Positions 17,701-27,559 are shown, counted from the stretch's first letter. The stretch is DNA of 64,000 nucleotides from JAFGNB01 sp050304135 (GCA_050304135.1 JBNLDC010000076.1:1-64000); one strand, 5' to 3'. Program-made: numbers and translations. The notes: generated by a model from the sequence alone, not told the origin.

Positions 17701-19659
17701 GGGGTTGAGCAGCCAGGAGCGCTGCAGTACCCATGCGGTTTTGAACCCGTGCCCGATATCCATATTGGAATTACTGTTATCAATGCTCCAGTCGGCATTG
17801 AACATTTCCGGAAATCCCGCTGCGGCGTTTACCATGTTGCCGACCAGATGATCAGCAACGTTGTCGGCAAGTTCGATCAGACGGTTTTTATGATTGAGAG
17901 AATCGAACATCATCGACATCAGCAGTGCATGGGTGGTCATCCCGTCAACGGTCGAATGAAAGCCTTTTCCCCATTTGTTCGTCCATGCCGTGTTCGCATT
18001 GTTGTAATACCCCTTTGTTGCGGGGTTGGCATCCCAGAGGTTGTTGTAGTTTGAGGTGACACCTCGCATCAGCCAGGTGTGATCACTCTCTGCTCCGTCG
18101 TTCCAGCTGATGTTGCCTCCTGTTGCTTCCACCATTGCCGAAATCCCGACAAGCGCGTAATGCTGCTGGAAACTCCACCAGTCGTTGTGCCCCCAGTGAC
18201 TCACGTAGTTGCCGGCAATATCGGTAATGAAATACCAGCCGTTATTCCAGCCGTGATCATAGAGAAATTTCAGCGCGTGGCGTGCATACTCAAGATACTG
18301 TTCATCGCCGGTGACCATGAATGCCCGTACGAACGCATAGGCAATCCGTGACTGGCCGCAGAGGGCCTTCTCGTTCGCCCCGGTCCAGTTGCCCTGCCGG
18401 TCGATATTCGTGTAGAAACCACCGTTGGTATTGTCACGCTGATTCATGCGGAAGGTGATAAGCTCCAGCATGAAGTCGATCGCTTCTTGAGGGTTGACGA
18501 TAAGCGGGCAGGTGGGCTGATAGCCTGTCACTGTCGTTAAGTTGGTGCTTAGCAGATACGGTGAAGGCCGGTTTGCTGCCGAGTGGGTTACCTCAACAGT
18601 TCCGGTGAAGGTTCCGGTCGAAGCGGTGGTGGCGGTTGCGGTACAGGTTGATTGTGATCCGGCGGGAACAGTACCGGATGTGGGCACTATCGTGAGCCAC
18701 GATGGACCGTTTGCGATACTCCAGGTAACGGGTGTGGAGCCGGAGTTGATAATCGTCAGTGTTTGTGCGACGGGATTATCGGGGGTCGACGAAAAACTGA
18801 GGGTCTCCGGAGTGAAACTGATTCCCGGTGCTTCGGCCAAGCCGGAGAGCGCGATACTGATCGAAGGATTGTCGTTTGCATTGGAAAGTATCGTGAAGGT
18901 TCCTGAATGAGTTCCTGCAGTGGTCGGAGAAAAGGTAACCGGAACGGTTGTACTGCCGGTTGCCGGAACGGTGATCGGGGTGGAGGCTCCGGAAGTAAAA
19001 CTCCCAGATGAACTCGAGAGGTTACTGACGGTTGTCGGTGCGCTTCCACTGTTTTGGAGAGTAAGATCAGCTGTGGTTTGAGCCCCCACCGGCAAGGTTC
19101 CGAAATCGAGTACCTGGGGTGTCACCGTCAGCAGGGGGGTACTGCTCTCGATAAGGCTGACGTTATCAATAAAGAAATACCCCGAGGAGAGACCGCAATT
19201 GAATTCGATCCGTGCATTTGCGTCACTCGGTTCGGTCATGGTGATCTGATAGACGTACCGTGTTTTGGTGGTGGTGAGGGTCACCATCTGGTTCTGCGAT
19301 CCGAAATAGGAGGTCCATGGATCATTGCTCTGGCCGATGTTTACCTGCATACTCTGGGAGCCGCTGTTCTGGGGTCCTTTGTAGGCATCGAAGCTGAAGG
19401 TGTAGGTTTGTCCCTGCACCAGAGGAATGCCGGTTTGAATGAACTGCACATGCCAGTGTTCGGTTCCGGCGGTAGTTACAACGATGTTGTATTCTCCGGC
19501 CACTACCGATCCGCTTGAACTTCCCCCATACTGATTGAGGGTCCAGTTGGATGTTCCTCCGGAAAAATCGCCGTTTTGAACGAGGTTGGTTTGAGCGGTG
19601 ATTGTCGCAATGGCGACAACGATAAAAAGAAACATTTGTACAAGTTTCTTCTGTACCAT
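14704..19659 (-). CDS. giant secreted protein with AGE-type epimerase domain, InlB-like repeats and two malectin domains
   Basis: 1651 aa. After a signal peptide (1-22) come a CBM4/9-like domain (about 25-172), an HYDIN/choice-of-anchor-like domain (about 175-278), and a BACON-like domain (about 279-383). A (alpha/alpha)6-barrel domain follows (about 384-850), resembling N-acylglucosamine 2-epimerase/cellobiose 2-epimerase (GGFYTNIDRQGNW, EKALCGQSRIAYAF, QQHYALVGI). Then come four InlB-like beta-repeats (about 860-1165), a malectin domain (about 1170-1315), two Ig-like domains and a second malectin domain to the end. Malectin and CBM domains point to binding of oligosaccharides outside the cell. 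No C-terminal sorting domain is seen. The epimerase activity is inferred from fold likeness only; a hydrolase of similar fold is possible. Confidence 0.8.
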   Translation of the reverse strand: MVQKKLVQMFLFIVVAIATITAQTNLVQNGDFSGGTSNWTLNQYGGSSSGSVVAGEYNIVVTTAGTEHWHVQFIQTGIPLVQGQTYTFSFDAYKGPQNSGSQSMQVNIGQSNDPWTSYFGSQNQMVTLTTTKTRYVYQITMTEPSDANARIEFNCGLSSGYFFIDNVSLIESSTPLLTVTPQVLDFGTLPVGAQTTADLTLQNSGSAPTTVSNLSSSSGSFTSGASTPITVPATGSTTVPVTFSPTTAGTHSGTFTILSNANDNPSISIALSGLAEAPGISFTPETLSFSSTPDNPVAQTLTIINSGSTPVTWSIANGPSWLTIVPTSGTVPAGSQSTCTATATTASTGTFTGTVEVTHSAANRPSPYLLSTNLTTVTGYQPTCPLIVNPQEAIDFMLELITFRMNQRDNTNGGFYTNIDRQGNWTGANEKALCGQSRIAYAFVRAFMVTGDEQYLEYARHALKFLYDHGWNNGWYFITDIAGNYVSHWGHNDWWSFQQHYALVGISAMVEATGGNISWNDGAESDHTWLMRGVTSNYNNLWDANPATKGYYNNANTAWTNKWGKGFHSTVDGMTTHALLMSMMFDSLNHKNRLIELADNVADHLVGNMVNAAAGFPEMFNADWSIDNSNSNMDIGHGFKTAWVLQRSWLLNPDHPEYRDAGHALMEDLWEHNCYDTVYGAPYGYLNWQTGEITGTNKDFWMVEQGYTSGIINYYTAATQDQRNRYLRIADGSLNFFLDHNIDPVYGEAYSVMNRDGSAIVDGNKGGLFTAGYHSVELGYYAYLYGSLYYTKTPVQLYYLYPAEAVERTYKLTPIAIEDDVLKITEVTLDGAPYTDFDGDARTVHLPAGTGGKLCVTFGFTPPVTHSITATATAGGSITPSGSITVSDGADQSFSIVPAVGYAISDVTVDGSSVGPVAAYTFTDVTADHAIAADFSALPTYTITATSAAGGAIAPTGATTVVQGDEQTYTITTAPGYRVLDVLVDGVSIGAVETYTFSSVSADHTIDVSFEPVPTYTVAATATTGGSIDPSGTITVEEGADLTVTFSPQTGYSVTAITVDGGSVPTASSYTFSNVTGDHTIAVEFSINTYTITATASSGGLITPQGAISVQHGASQSFTITPSSGYEISSVIVDGSAIGAVSSYTFSSVAASHTINATFAEPNPVFYQINTGSSSAPAPFSGDQYNSGGSTYSTSSAIDLSGVADPAPQAVYQSERYGNYTYTIPNLTPSADYLVRLHFAEIYWTATGSRVFDVAIGGTTVLDNFDIYAVAGAQNKAVVREFTAAANGSGQIVITFTTITDNAKVSGIEVLTTVQDNPPFIVSEAAADPEEITGTTTQLSVLADDDNGEASLTYTWSTVGTVPAPVTFSTNGTNAAKTTTAAFQQAGSYTLEATVTDQRNHSVTSSVAVTVNQTLSGITVTPATATVLALATQQFTASALDQFSDAMSPQPSISWSVDDGGTIGATGLFTAGSTAGGPYTVSAQSGASTGTAAVTVNEEPATLYQINTGSNSAITPFSADQYGSGGTLRTVADAIDMSGVTGTDPAPENVYKSERYGNSTYTIPGLTPGNQYTVRLHFAELYQTATGARLFNVAINGSTVLSNFDIYATTGARYKAVIREFTATANGSGQIAITFTTIADNATIEGIEIIR
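14710..16170 (-). repeat. duplicated malectin-coding segments
   Basis: The segments around 14710-15140 and 15720-16170 encode the two malectin domains of the 1651-aa protein. They stay recognisably similar at DNA level (for example the shared TGATC-CGATCTG-CCCGATCC block near 14760 and 15780), indicating internal duplication. Confidence 0.6.
16180..17080 (-). repeat. tandem InlB-like repeats, about 75 codons each
   Basis: Four tandem in-frame units encode a pattern of Y-T-I-T-A-T-A-x-x-G-G-x-I-x-P-x-G, then Q-x-F-x-I-x-P-x-x-G-Y, then V-D-G-x-S-V-G, then Y-T-F-x-x-V-x-x-D-H-x-I. They lie between the epimerase-like and first malectin domains and probably act as a stalk. Confidence 0.75.
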
Positions 19660-20107
19660 AGCAATATGCTCCCATGATGCAGGTGAAAAATTCAGTAATC
19701 AGGCGTGTGGATGTGTCCCAGCTTTTCGTGTAATATTCTGACGGTTAAAATAATTACTTCCCTGGCGGGAAACATCTTTTTCATGGTTGAATACTGTTTT
19801 TTAACGGAGGTAACCCCTGCTGTTTGAGCGGTTAAGTTGTTGTGGTGGAAGTAGTTATTGAACCATGCGATTGTATTTAAAATGTTTCCAAAGCATTCAC
19901 GGGTAAGAAGATACGGGTTCTTGAAAAGCAACAGTTCAGCAGGTTGTTTACGGAACAGACAACTGCTGACCTGAAAGGGAATCCGACAGCTGAAACGATC
20001 GGTATGTCGGTGGTGTTTCGGAATGGAGGGAGTATCGGTGATAAAACTGTGTTGCGGTTGAAGGATGCGCAACCAGTCGCCGCGGAGCAACCGTTCTGTC
20101 GGTATTT
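19660..20107. other. intergenic region between the two giant genes
   Basis: About 450 bp. A 132-codon open frame on the minus strand has no RBS and unlikely composition. The sequence probably holds the promoter of the 1651-aa gene; no specific site could be assigned. Confidence 0.4.
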
Positions 20108-23100
20108 TCAGGGAAGATAGGTAATCACCCGGTCAAACCGGTGAACCACGTTCCCCTTGTTGTCGATGACACTCATTCGCACCGGGTACCTCCCCGCGCC
20201 CACCGATCCTCTGCGGGAATCACGACCATTCCAGGTGATCAGGTGTTCTCCGGCGCTCAGCAGTGCGGAAATCCGTTTCTCCCATACCTTGCGGCCGCGC
20301 AGATCGAATATCGTGAGCTGAATCGTTTCCTGTGCGTTGAATCCGACAGTGTAGCGGAAATTGACGATTGAACGCGCGGGGTTGGGGTAGATGTTTTTCA
20401 GGGAATAACTGAAAGCGGCGATGGTGGTTTTGAAATCCTGATATACTTTAGGGTCACCAACTACCAGCCAGCGCGATGTCGAGGTGTGCGGAGCAACCGT
20501 GATCGATCCTCCGGTTGAAAACCGGCCTGAAGCATCATCGAAAATCCCGGGAGTGAAGTTTTCAGGGAACGCGCCGACGTTTTCCAGCCTGAAGGTAACC
20601 TGCTGCGCCGAGTCGGAGGTGTTGGCGACCCGTAGCTCCCTGATTACACCTTTGGCAGCGTCGTCACGCATGAAATGACCCTGCTTTTTTCCGGAAGATC
20701 GGTCGATCGTGTAGAGATTTACCGGAGAGAATGTCGGGGTGACGGGAAAAATATCTTTTGTCAAACCCGGGGCATAGCCGCAATAGAGTGCCGGCAGGTC
20801 CGTTCCTCCGCTGATGGTTGCAATGAATTTCGTACTCCACGAGGTGCCGCGTTCCTGCCGGATCTGTTTTTTAGCGGTGGCTGTTTCACCGGCGAGTGTT
20901 GGCGGTATCCGTAGTGTTACCGGAGTTTTTCCGGGGTTGTAGAGACAGTAACCTTCGCCCTGGGTGAACGAGAGGACGGTCAACGGATCGTTTTTATCTG
21001 GGAGATCCCTTTGATAGAGTTGGTCAAGAACATATCGTCCGGTCGTGGCATCCCGTTGCCAGATATAGAACTGTATACTGTCTGTTTTATGGTGGCCGGC
21101 GGCGAGAATGTCTCTGATATGAACACCGAAACGATACGGCATACCGAAATCGGTGAACTGTTCCGGACGAAGCGTGATGGTAAAGGTATCTTTAAGGGAG
21201 AGTGTTCGGGCGGCACCGAGATGCAGCGGCTTTTCGGTCCACGTCTTGAGCCAGAAGAGGTTGCCCGGCGTCAGGGAAAACAGTTGGCGGATCGATTCGT
21301 TTTCCGGGTCGTACTCTATCCATTTGTTGTCGCTGCCCTGATTGGCCGGGGTCTGGTACCACCGGAAAAGCCGCAAGACCCGGTCGTCATATTTATTTGA
21401 TTTACTGAGCAGGGTAATCAGGGAATCCGGATCGGTATGATCTAATTGTGCGGTCGCGTATACGGGACACCAGTTGTTGCCGCTGGTGGTCACCGGATCC
21501 GACCGGTCACGGGCAACCGGCCGTGATAAATTGAGGGTGTCCCAGTCGATTCCATCGCTGACAAGCAGGAGAATGCGGACACCTGATAGTTCGTCTATCG
21601 CTTGATCTGCGGCTGATACCGTAAGGTTCATTTCAGCAGTGGTATCGGAGAGGGTGCCGCTGCCTTTGGTCTGGGGCTCCTGGTCGCCGCTGCTGTAAAG
21701 GTAGATCCAGCGGCAGTTCACGATGTTGTCGCTGATGCGGATGTTGTCGACAAGGTCCACATCCGGATACGCGATCGAATCAGGTGTTTCAATAGAGCTC
21801 ATGGTTGGGGACTGGTGATCGAACATCGCGATGAACGGATATTCAAGATCCTTGCCCATTACTTTTTTGTAAACAATACCGCTGCTTGCATCGTGCAGGG
21901 TTTCATAGTCGACGGTGATTACTCCCGCACTGTCGCGGTAAAAGAGAATGTCGGTGAGTGATGCACCGGCGGGAAGGTCGGTAACCCTAATACCGACGTA
22001 AAAAGCGGGAGAAAAAACTGTTTTGGTAAAGACGAACGGAACAGCTGCAACGGTAAAACCAGTTTTCGGGCTGTAGTTGTATACCTCGAGCGTGTCGGTG
22101 ATGACGGTGAAGCTTTGTGATGAGGTATCCTTCCAGAGAAGTACATTTCCATTGAAGGCGGTAACCGTATCCAGTGTGTCAAAAAACATCACTACCTGTC
22201 GGTATAGATCACCGGTAGTGACGGATTTGCGGTTTGCGTTGGTTGGTTCAGGCCACTGAGAATCTCCGATGCGGGCGAAAATCGCAACATAATAGGTCGT
22301 ATTGAACCGGAGAAGTTCGGGGAGTTCAAGAGTTGTTTCCAGAGTAGGGCTGGACATTGGTATGATCTGGGTTCCGTTCATCAGTTCCGGGGGGGCGTTG
22401 AGGCTGTAGGCGATACCCACTTCAAGGTTGGGTTGAAGGTAATCTTTATCTATGCGGCATGAAATCTTCAGGGATGCGGTGGCGGAGTCATAAATGAGCG
22501 ATGTGAATTCCAGGGCATTCTGCAGTGTGACACCGGATGGTATTGTGTCATAAAGGAGTACTATGGTGCCATTGGCGGTGTAAAATTCGGAGATGGATCC
22601 GTCGCTCAGAAATAAGGCGGTCATCAGACCGACTACCGAATCAGATGTATGCAGGGGGAGTGTGTCGGTAAGCTGTGCGGCGGCAAGCTCCGACAGGTCA
22701 TAGGTGGCTACCAGAGCAGCTGCGGAACTGCTTTGCGGAAAGGTGTCGGGGGCCATCCAGATACCCAGAGAATCGAACGTAAGGTGCAGGGCGGTATCGC
22801 TGAGACTCCTGGTGTCGATTGAGATGGCTACTGTGGTGTCTCCAAGATATTTCGCCTGGATGCGCAGGGGGTTCTGTCCCGGCTCATGGACCCATATCAG
22901 ATTCGGTTTTTCTTCGGAGCTTGTTCCCCCCGGACCGGTAACCGTGAGTTTGATACTGTACAGTCCGCTGGTCTCGTAGGTATGTACCGGATTTGTCGAG
23001 GTGTCACTGGTGCCGTCACCGAAATCCCATGCACGTCCCGTAATTTCACCGGTAGATTCATCGGTAAAATAGACACCAAGCGGGGGGAATCCGGACTGTG

Positions 23101-25570
23101 GCGCTGTGGAAAAGCCTGCAACGGGCGGCGGAGGGAGTGTGGTGAGGCGCACGGTGATTGTTGTGATTGTCGCAATGGTGTTTGATATCCTGCAGAAATA
23201 ATCACCCATGTCATCCGCGGAAACGGAATCAATTGTCAATACGCGTCTGCTGTCGATGAATTCGGTTGAATCTTTATACCACCAGTATCGGCACTGGGTG
23301 GAATCTTCCAGGGTGAAAGAGAGTATCGCTTTTTTTCCATAGAGGACGGTGGTATCTCGGGGTTGCTGGATAATCCGGGGGGTATCGATAACGGTAAGGA
23401 GCGCCCACCGGGAAGTGTCCGAAGCGAACGAGTCCATGGCAATGCAGCGGTATCGAGACCCGTTGTCGTCGGTTGTGGTGGTTGCGATGGAAAATGACCT
23501 GCCGGAACCAACGGAATCGGATGGAAACCGTTCCCAGCGGTAGGTGATCGCACCACTTCCTTCCGCCGAGGCGGTGAATGTTGCTTTTGTTCCGGCGAGC
23601 ACCAGGGTATCCGACGGCTCAGACTGGAGAATGCGCGAGGAGATAACCACCGCGACATATCCGGGGCCGTATTCAAAGGTGCATTTACGTCCCTCCGGAG
23701 AGTTCGCCACCACGAAGGAATCGTTACGTACAGTGCCGTTGTACGTGAGGAAACGATACGTACCGGGTTTGAATCCGGAATTTGCATAAATGTTCACTGC
23801 GCCATCGAGTGTTACACTTCCGGTAATAACTAGTGAGTCGCTTGCCGTGCCCAATTGAACAGAAACGCTTGATGAGCTGTCAAGTACGAGTGATCCCATG
23901 CGAAGTGTTCCGGTACTTCCGTTACCGGGAATGATGGTGGCTCCCTTTGCCGACACATCTCCCGAAATGGTACCGTTTCCGCCGAGGCTCGCCCCCGGAG
24001 CAACGGTAACCGCACTTGCCGTGTCAAGTGACCCGTTGACGAGCAGAGTGCCTGAACTTACCACGGTTGGCCCGGTATAGGTGTTTACTCCGTCAAGTCG
24101 CAACAGTCCCGGTCCGTATTTTGTCAGACCGTTGCTGCCGGTAATTTCCGATCCAATGATCGTACTGGTCGAAGCATTGATGAAAATGCCGGAGTGGGTA
24201 TCGAAATCAAGGATGCCGTCGGAAAAGGTGTAGCTGGTCGTACTGACGAACATACTGTCGACCTGCTGCCGGTTCTGAACCGTGATGGTGTAGGATCCGG
24301 CAGAACCTGAAAAGCGGGCGGTGGTTCCCCGTCCGAGCCATGGAACCAGTTGTGTCCCGTTCGTTGACCAGCGGTTGCTGCTTCCCCAGGTGCCGCCGCC
24401 GGGTTGTGTTCCACTTGCGGTGGAGGTATCCCAGGTGAGCGATGATATCCGCGGAATGAGTGACTGCATGACTTTCTGATTTTCGTAACAGAGTTTAATC
24501 CAGCTGCCGTCGCGCGCTACCCGTTCCAGACGTGGTTCGTCGATTATTCCCCGGAACGGATTGGAGGCGTAATTGGATTTACCGATCATGAGCGGTGTTG
24601 TCTCTGTTATTCCGATTGGAATGTTCGCGGTAATCTCGGCGCTGTCCTGCGCACCGTTACGGTAAATTCTGAGCACGTTCAGATCGTACGTCATGGTGAC
24701 ATGATACCAGTTGTTGATCTGCATGGTTCTTTTCCCGACGACCGAAATCTGATCTGTTGTATCGGCGGAAGATACTTCTCCGCGCAGTTGCGGGAAGGTA
24801 TCGTTGGTATTGAGGCAATAGATCGTCCAGGGGAGGGTGTCTTGGGGCATACCGCGGGAGACAATCCGCGCATAGCCCTGTATCGCGCTCATGTTCATCC
24901 AGGCGGAGAGGGTGAGGGCATTGGCGATGTTGAGCTGCGGAGCAAAGGGTATTGAGTCGCCGTCGTCAACCCCGTCGAAATTATGGGCCCGTCCGATCAT
25001 ACCTTCGATAACTTTTGAATTGTCCATGCCGCCCACGGCAGTTGCATCGAGTTGGTTGGCGGAGGCATCTTTGATTGCGTCGGTGCCGTCTGACGGGTCT
25101 TCATCAAGATGCCATACTCCCACAAAACCGTTCGCTGTATCGAATACTGCAGCACTGTTTGAACTGTCGGCAGCACCGGGTTTCCCCCAGTACATCACGA
25201 ACGACTGGGAAATCCGGTTTCCGTAGACCGTGTCGATCTTTACCCAGATTTCAGCAGTGTCATTATGGTTCGGAGTGTCCACCCACCGCTCAATCTGATA
25301 GGGCAGGTGTGTACCATCGGTTTTGGCGAATCTGATATCAGCACCACCGTCGAGTGTCTGCTGAAAGTCCGCGAAGGTGATTGGTCGCAGTCGCACCAGT
25401 ACCGGAACGTTCAGGACGTTACCGGAGATATTCGCACCGCTGCTGGTCGTATTCAGCAGTAACCGACGGGAGGAACGCCATGTGGAATAATCATCCGCGA
25501 TTCCGGATGAATGAAGAATCGTGAGGAAGACAATAGATACCAGAGAAACACAATATGATCGGCGAATCAA
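20108..25570 (-). CDS. giant surface protein: DUF2341, LamG, beta-strand repeats, Ig, PKD and C-terminal sorting-like domain
   Basis: 1820 aa. A signal peptide (1-25) precedes DUF2341 (about 30-150, with LLLNTTSSGA and QIERW). Next are a LamG/concanavalin-like domain (about 140-370, with FVGVWHLDE and GIIDEPRLERVARD), autotransporter-type beta-strand repeats (about 385-650, LTKYGPGLLRLDGVNTYTG), two Ig-like domains (about 655-830), a PKD domain (about 830-915, WDFGDGTSDTSTNPVHTY) and a long uncharacterised part. The C-terminal 85 residues start NIYPNPARS and resemble T9SS/FlgD-type domains. DUF2341-LamG is shared with the lipoproteins at 36.1 and 44.7 kb. The start is TTG with a G-rich RBS 6 nt upstream; no early ATG exists in frame. 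Probably a cell-surface adhesin or substrate-binding protein. Confidence 0.8.
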   Translation of the reverse strand: MIRRSYCVSLVSIVFLTILHSSGIADDYSTWRSSRRLLLNTTSSGANISGNVLNVPVLVRLRPITFADFQQTLDGGADIRFAKTDGTHLPYQIERWVDTPNHNDTAEIWVKIDTVYGNRISQSFVMYWGKPGAADSSNSAAVFDTANGFVGVWHLDEDPSDGTDAIKDASANQLDATAVGGMDNSKVIEGMIGRAHNFDGVDDGDSIPFAPQLNIANALTLSAWMNMSAIQGYARIVSRGMPQDTLPWTIYCLNTNDTFPQLRGEVSSADTTDQISVVGKRTMQINNWYHVTMTYDLNVLRIYRNGAQDSAEITANIPIGITETTPLMIGKSNYASNPFRGIIDEPRLERVARDGSWIKLCYENQKVMQSLIPRISSLTWDTSTASGTQPGGGTWGSSNRWSTNGTQLVPWLGRGTTARFSGSAGSYTITVQNRQQVDSMFVSTTSYTFSDGILDFDTHSGIFINASTSTIIGSEITGSNGLTKYGPGLLRLDGVNTYTGPTVVSSGTLLVNGSLDTASAVTVAPGASLGGNGTISGDVSAKGATIIPGNGSTGTLRMGSLVLDSSSSVSVQLGTASDSLVITGSVTLDGAVNIYANSGFKPGTYRFLTYNGTVRNDSFVVANSPEGRKCTFEYGPGYVAVVISSRILQSEPSDTLVLAGTKATFTASAEGSGAITYRWERFPSDSVGSGRSFSIATTTTDDNGSRYRCIAMDSFASDTSRWALLTVIDTPRIIQQPRDTTVLYGKKAILSFTLEDSTQCRYWWYKDSTEFIDSRRVLTIDSVSADDMGDYFCRISNTIATITTITVRLTTLPPPPVAGFSTAPQSGFPPLGVYFTDESTGEITGRAWDFGDGTSDTSTNPVHTYETSGLYSIKLTVTGPGGTSSEEKPNLIWVHEPGQNPLRIQAKYLGDTTVAISIDTRSLSDTALHLTFDSLGIWMAPDTFPQSSSAAALVATYDLSELAAAQLTDTLPLHTSDSVVGLMTALFLSDGSISEFYTANGTIVLLYDTIPSGVTLQNALEFTSLIYDSATASLKISCRIDKDYLQPNLEVGIAYSLNAPPELMNGTQIIPMSSPTLETTLELPELLRFNTTYYVAIFARIGDSQWPEPTNANRKSVTTGDLYRQVVMFFDTLDTVTAFNGNVLLWKDTSSQSFTVITDTLEVYNYSPKTGFTVAAVPFVFTKTVFSPAFYVGIRVTDLPAGASLTDILFYRDSAGVITVDYETLHDASSGIVYKKVMGKDLEYPFIAMFDHQSPTMSSIETPDSIAYPDVDLVDNIRISDNIVNCRWIYLYSSGDQEPQTKGSGTLSDTTAEMNLTVSAADQAIDELSGVRILLLVSDGIDWDTLNLSRPVARDRSDPVTTSGNNWCPVYATAQLDHTDPDSLITLLSKSNKYDDRVLRLFRWYQTPANQGSDNKWIEYDPENESIRQLFSLTPGNLFWLKTWTEKPLHLGAARTLSLKDTFTITLRPEQFTDFGMPYRFGVHIRDILAAGHHKTDSIQFYIWQRDATTGRYVLDQLYQRDLPDKNDPLTVLSFTQGEGYCLYNPGKTPVTLRIPPTLAGETATAKKQIRQERGTSWSTKFIATISGGTDLPALYCGYAPGLTKDIFPVTPTFSPVNLYTIDRSSGKKQGHFMRDDAAKGVIRELRVANTSDSAQQVTFRLENVGAFPENFTPGIFDDASGRFSTGGSITVAPHTSTSRWLVVGDPKVYQDFKTTIAAFSYSLKNIYPNPARSIVNFRYTVGFNAQETIQLTIFDLRGRKVWEKRISALLSAGEHLITWNGRDSRRGSVGAGRYPVRMSVIDNKGNVVHRFDRVITYLP

Positions 25571-25936
25571 ATTATCCCCCCGAAAAATATCAGACCGATT
25601 GGTTTCGTTTAATTATATATATATAAACCGGAAATGTATAAACAGTTATTGTGCCTGTAATAACTGTTTACTTTGAAAACGTATTCAATACACTACTGTT
25701 TTGAGGTACTTACAGACAGAACGTCTGATCAGATACAGATATTCTGCAATTAACTGAAGTCTCCTCGTGTGCCCGTCCGTTCAAATCAACCGACGTAAAA
25801 TCTTATTATTAATAATATAGACACTTTATGATGGTATTTCCTGAATTCTTTGAGAATACACTGATTTACATGAGTATCGATGGTTATTCCGGTTATTCTG
25901 ATCAAAGGTAAGAATCGTAACTGCGTTGCAACAGAT
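25571..25936. other. AT-rich intergenic region
   Basis: Contains an alternating TA tract (about 25614-25625) and presumably the promoter of the 1820-aa gene, plus the 3' end of the upstream radical SAM transcript. No gene, repeat or clear terminator was seen. Confidence 0.4.
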
Positions 25937-27559
25937 CTATCTGAAGCGCCTTCGCTCTTTTGCCGGCACACCGAATCCCTTTTTCTTCCACCGCCGGTGT
26001 AACATTCTGCAGATGAACCGCGATATCGGGGGGACCGGGATTTTACCGAATAGTTTGAATTGAATGATGCAGAAGTGCCTGCACCGTTGTTCCTGGACGT
26101 ACCTGTTGAAGGCGGCAATATCACCGTTTGCATCAGAAAGACTCTTCGTTGCATACCCAAGGCAGGTATACGGGCTTGAATCCGTACGCTGATGGTATCG
26201 GTAAAAATCGGCAAAACAGCTCCGTTCCGTTTTGGATTCGTACTCTTCAGGATGAAAATACAGCGGCGATCCGGGCTCAAGCTGGGTTGGAACGGTAAGT
26301 ACTTTGGCATATCTGAATTTTTTAAGGATAGTTGTGGAAAACGAAACGCTTTCCTGAATGCTTTGTGCGGTGTCTCCCGGAAGGCCGATCGCAAGGAATA
26401 CCAGTGCCGGAATTTTTTCAGCATTGATCACTTCAAGAATGGAGAAAAGCTCTTTGTTGGAATAAAAAGCACCTTTATTTACCTTGCGTACCTCCTCGGA
26501 GCCCGACTCCGGGCTGATCGCTATGTAGGATTTGTCGTGGATGAACGTTTTACTGAATTCCCGGATGAGATCTGCACGGGGAATCCCCCACGATTCAAAA
26601 CCGAATCCGCACGATAGTTCCCGGCGTTGTATCTCCTCGAAAAGTGCATGAAAATAGCTGCTGTCATCAGGAAACGGGTCGAACGACGAGATGAAGGAAT
26701 CATAGCCGAAGCGGATGGCCTGTTCCATGATGTCGACTACTTTGGCAACCGGCAGCAGGATCGGTTGCCGACGTTTGCAGATAGTATCCTGTACAATTCT
26801 GCCGCCACCGCAATAGCTGCAGTTGAAGTTGCACCCTCTGCCGATCATGAGCGGAAACATCGACCGGGCTTTGGTCATTTTCCGTTTGAGGTTCTGTCTG
26901 ACCGATGATCGCAACGACCAGAAATAGGGCATGTTGAAATAGTCGATATAGTAGCGGTAGTTGTCAAGATACGCCATGTTGGCGTAGTCGGCCTTCGTGA
27001 GGTCGGCAACGGTTGCGGTAAAGGAGACACCGTTGTTCACGACGGCACCGTTGTTACGGTATACGGCATTTGCAACGCCGGACCAGTCATTGTTACCGGC
27101 AGAAACCGTGTCTGCGAGATCCGCAATCCCTTTTTCGCCGTCGCCCACGATCACGCAATCGATACACGCGTGTGTGCCGACAATCTCCTCGGCGAACACA
27201 CTTGCTGTATATCCGCCCAGAACCGTGGTGACTTCGGGATGCGCATCTTTGATCGAATGGGCCACATCAATGACATCAAAGGCCTGATAGTGCCAGTGCA
27301 GGGACAATGCGACTGTTTTGACATGATTATCGCGGACATAGTCTGCAACGGAGAACCGGTCGTTGTTGATGTATTCGACACCGAGGTGGAGTATTCTTGA
27401 AGAGATTCCTTTTTTGTTGAGAATATCACACATCGCGAATATTCCCATCGGTATGAAGTTGATGAACATGAATTCGTCAAGTGGCTTGTAGTAACTTGAT
27501 AGTTTTGGTACATGGACGAACAGTACATCAACAGAATCGTGTGGCAGGTGCTGTTTCAT
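25937..27559 (-). CDS. B12-binding domain radical SAM enzyme
   Basis: 540 aa, cytoplasmic. An N-terminal Rossmann-like cobalamin-binding domain (about 10-150) contains SLHWHYQ and the VLGGYTAS block. It is followed by a radical SAM core whose [4Fe-4S] motif C243-x3-C247-x2-C250 reads CNFNCSYC, and later ISPESGSEEVRK. The layout resembles B12-dependent radical SAM enzymes with an L-H-W motif (TIGR04190-like), which often methylate or rearrange carbon skeletons; the substrate is unknown. The C-terminal 60 residues are basic. It is the last gene of a three-gene run with a U32-like protein and an O-methyltransferase. Confidence 0.85.
   Translation of the reverse strand: MKQHLPHDSVDVLFVHVPKLSSYYKPLDEFMFINFIPMGIFAMCDILNKKGISSRILHLGVEYINNDRFSVADYVRDNHVKTVALSLHWHYQAFDVIDVAHSIKDAHPEVTTVLGGYTASVFAEEIVGTHACIDCVIVGDGEKGIADLADTVSAGNNDWSGVANAVYRNNGAVVNNGVSFTATVADLTKADYANMAYLDNYRYYIDYFNMPYFWSLRSSVRQNLKRKMTKARSMFPLMIGRGCNFNCSYCGGGRIVQDTICKRRQPILLPVAKVVDIMEQAIRFGYDSFISSFDPFPDDSSYFHALFEEIQRRELSCGFGFESWGIPRADLIREFSKTFIHDKSYIAISPESGSEEVRKVNKGAFYSNKELFSILEVINAEKIPALVFLAIGLPGDTAQSIQESVSFSTTILKKFRYAKVLTVPTQLEPGSPLYFHPEEYESKTERSCFADFYRYHQRTDSSPYTCLGYATKSLSDANGDIAAFNRYVQEQRCRHFCIIQFKLFGKIPVPPISRFICRMLHRRWKKKGFGVPAKERRRFR

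Noticed and set aside
19692..20090. 132-codon open frame in the intergenic region
   Set aside because: No RBS, no domain, and rich in rare-looking residue runs; more likely leader DNA.
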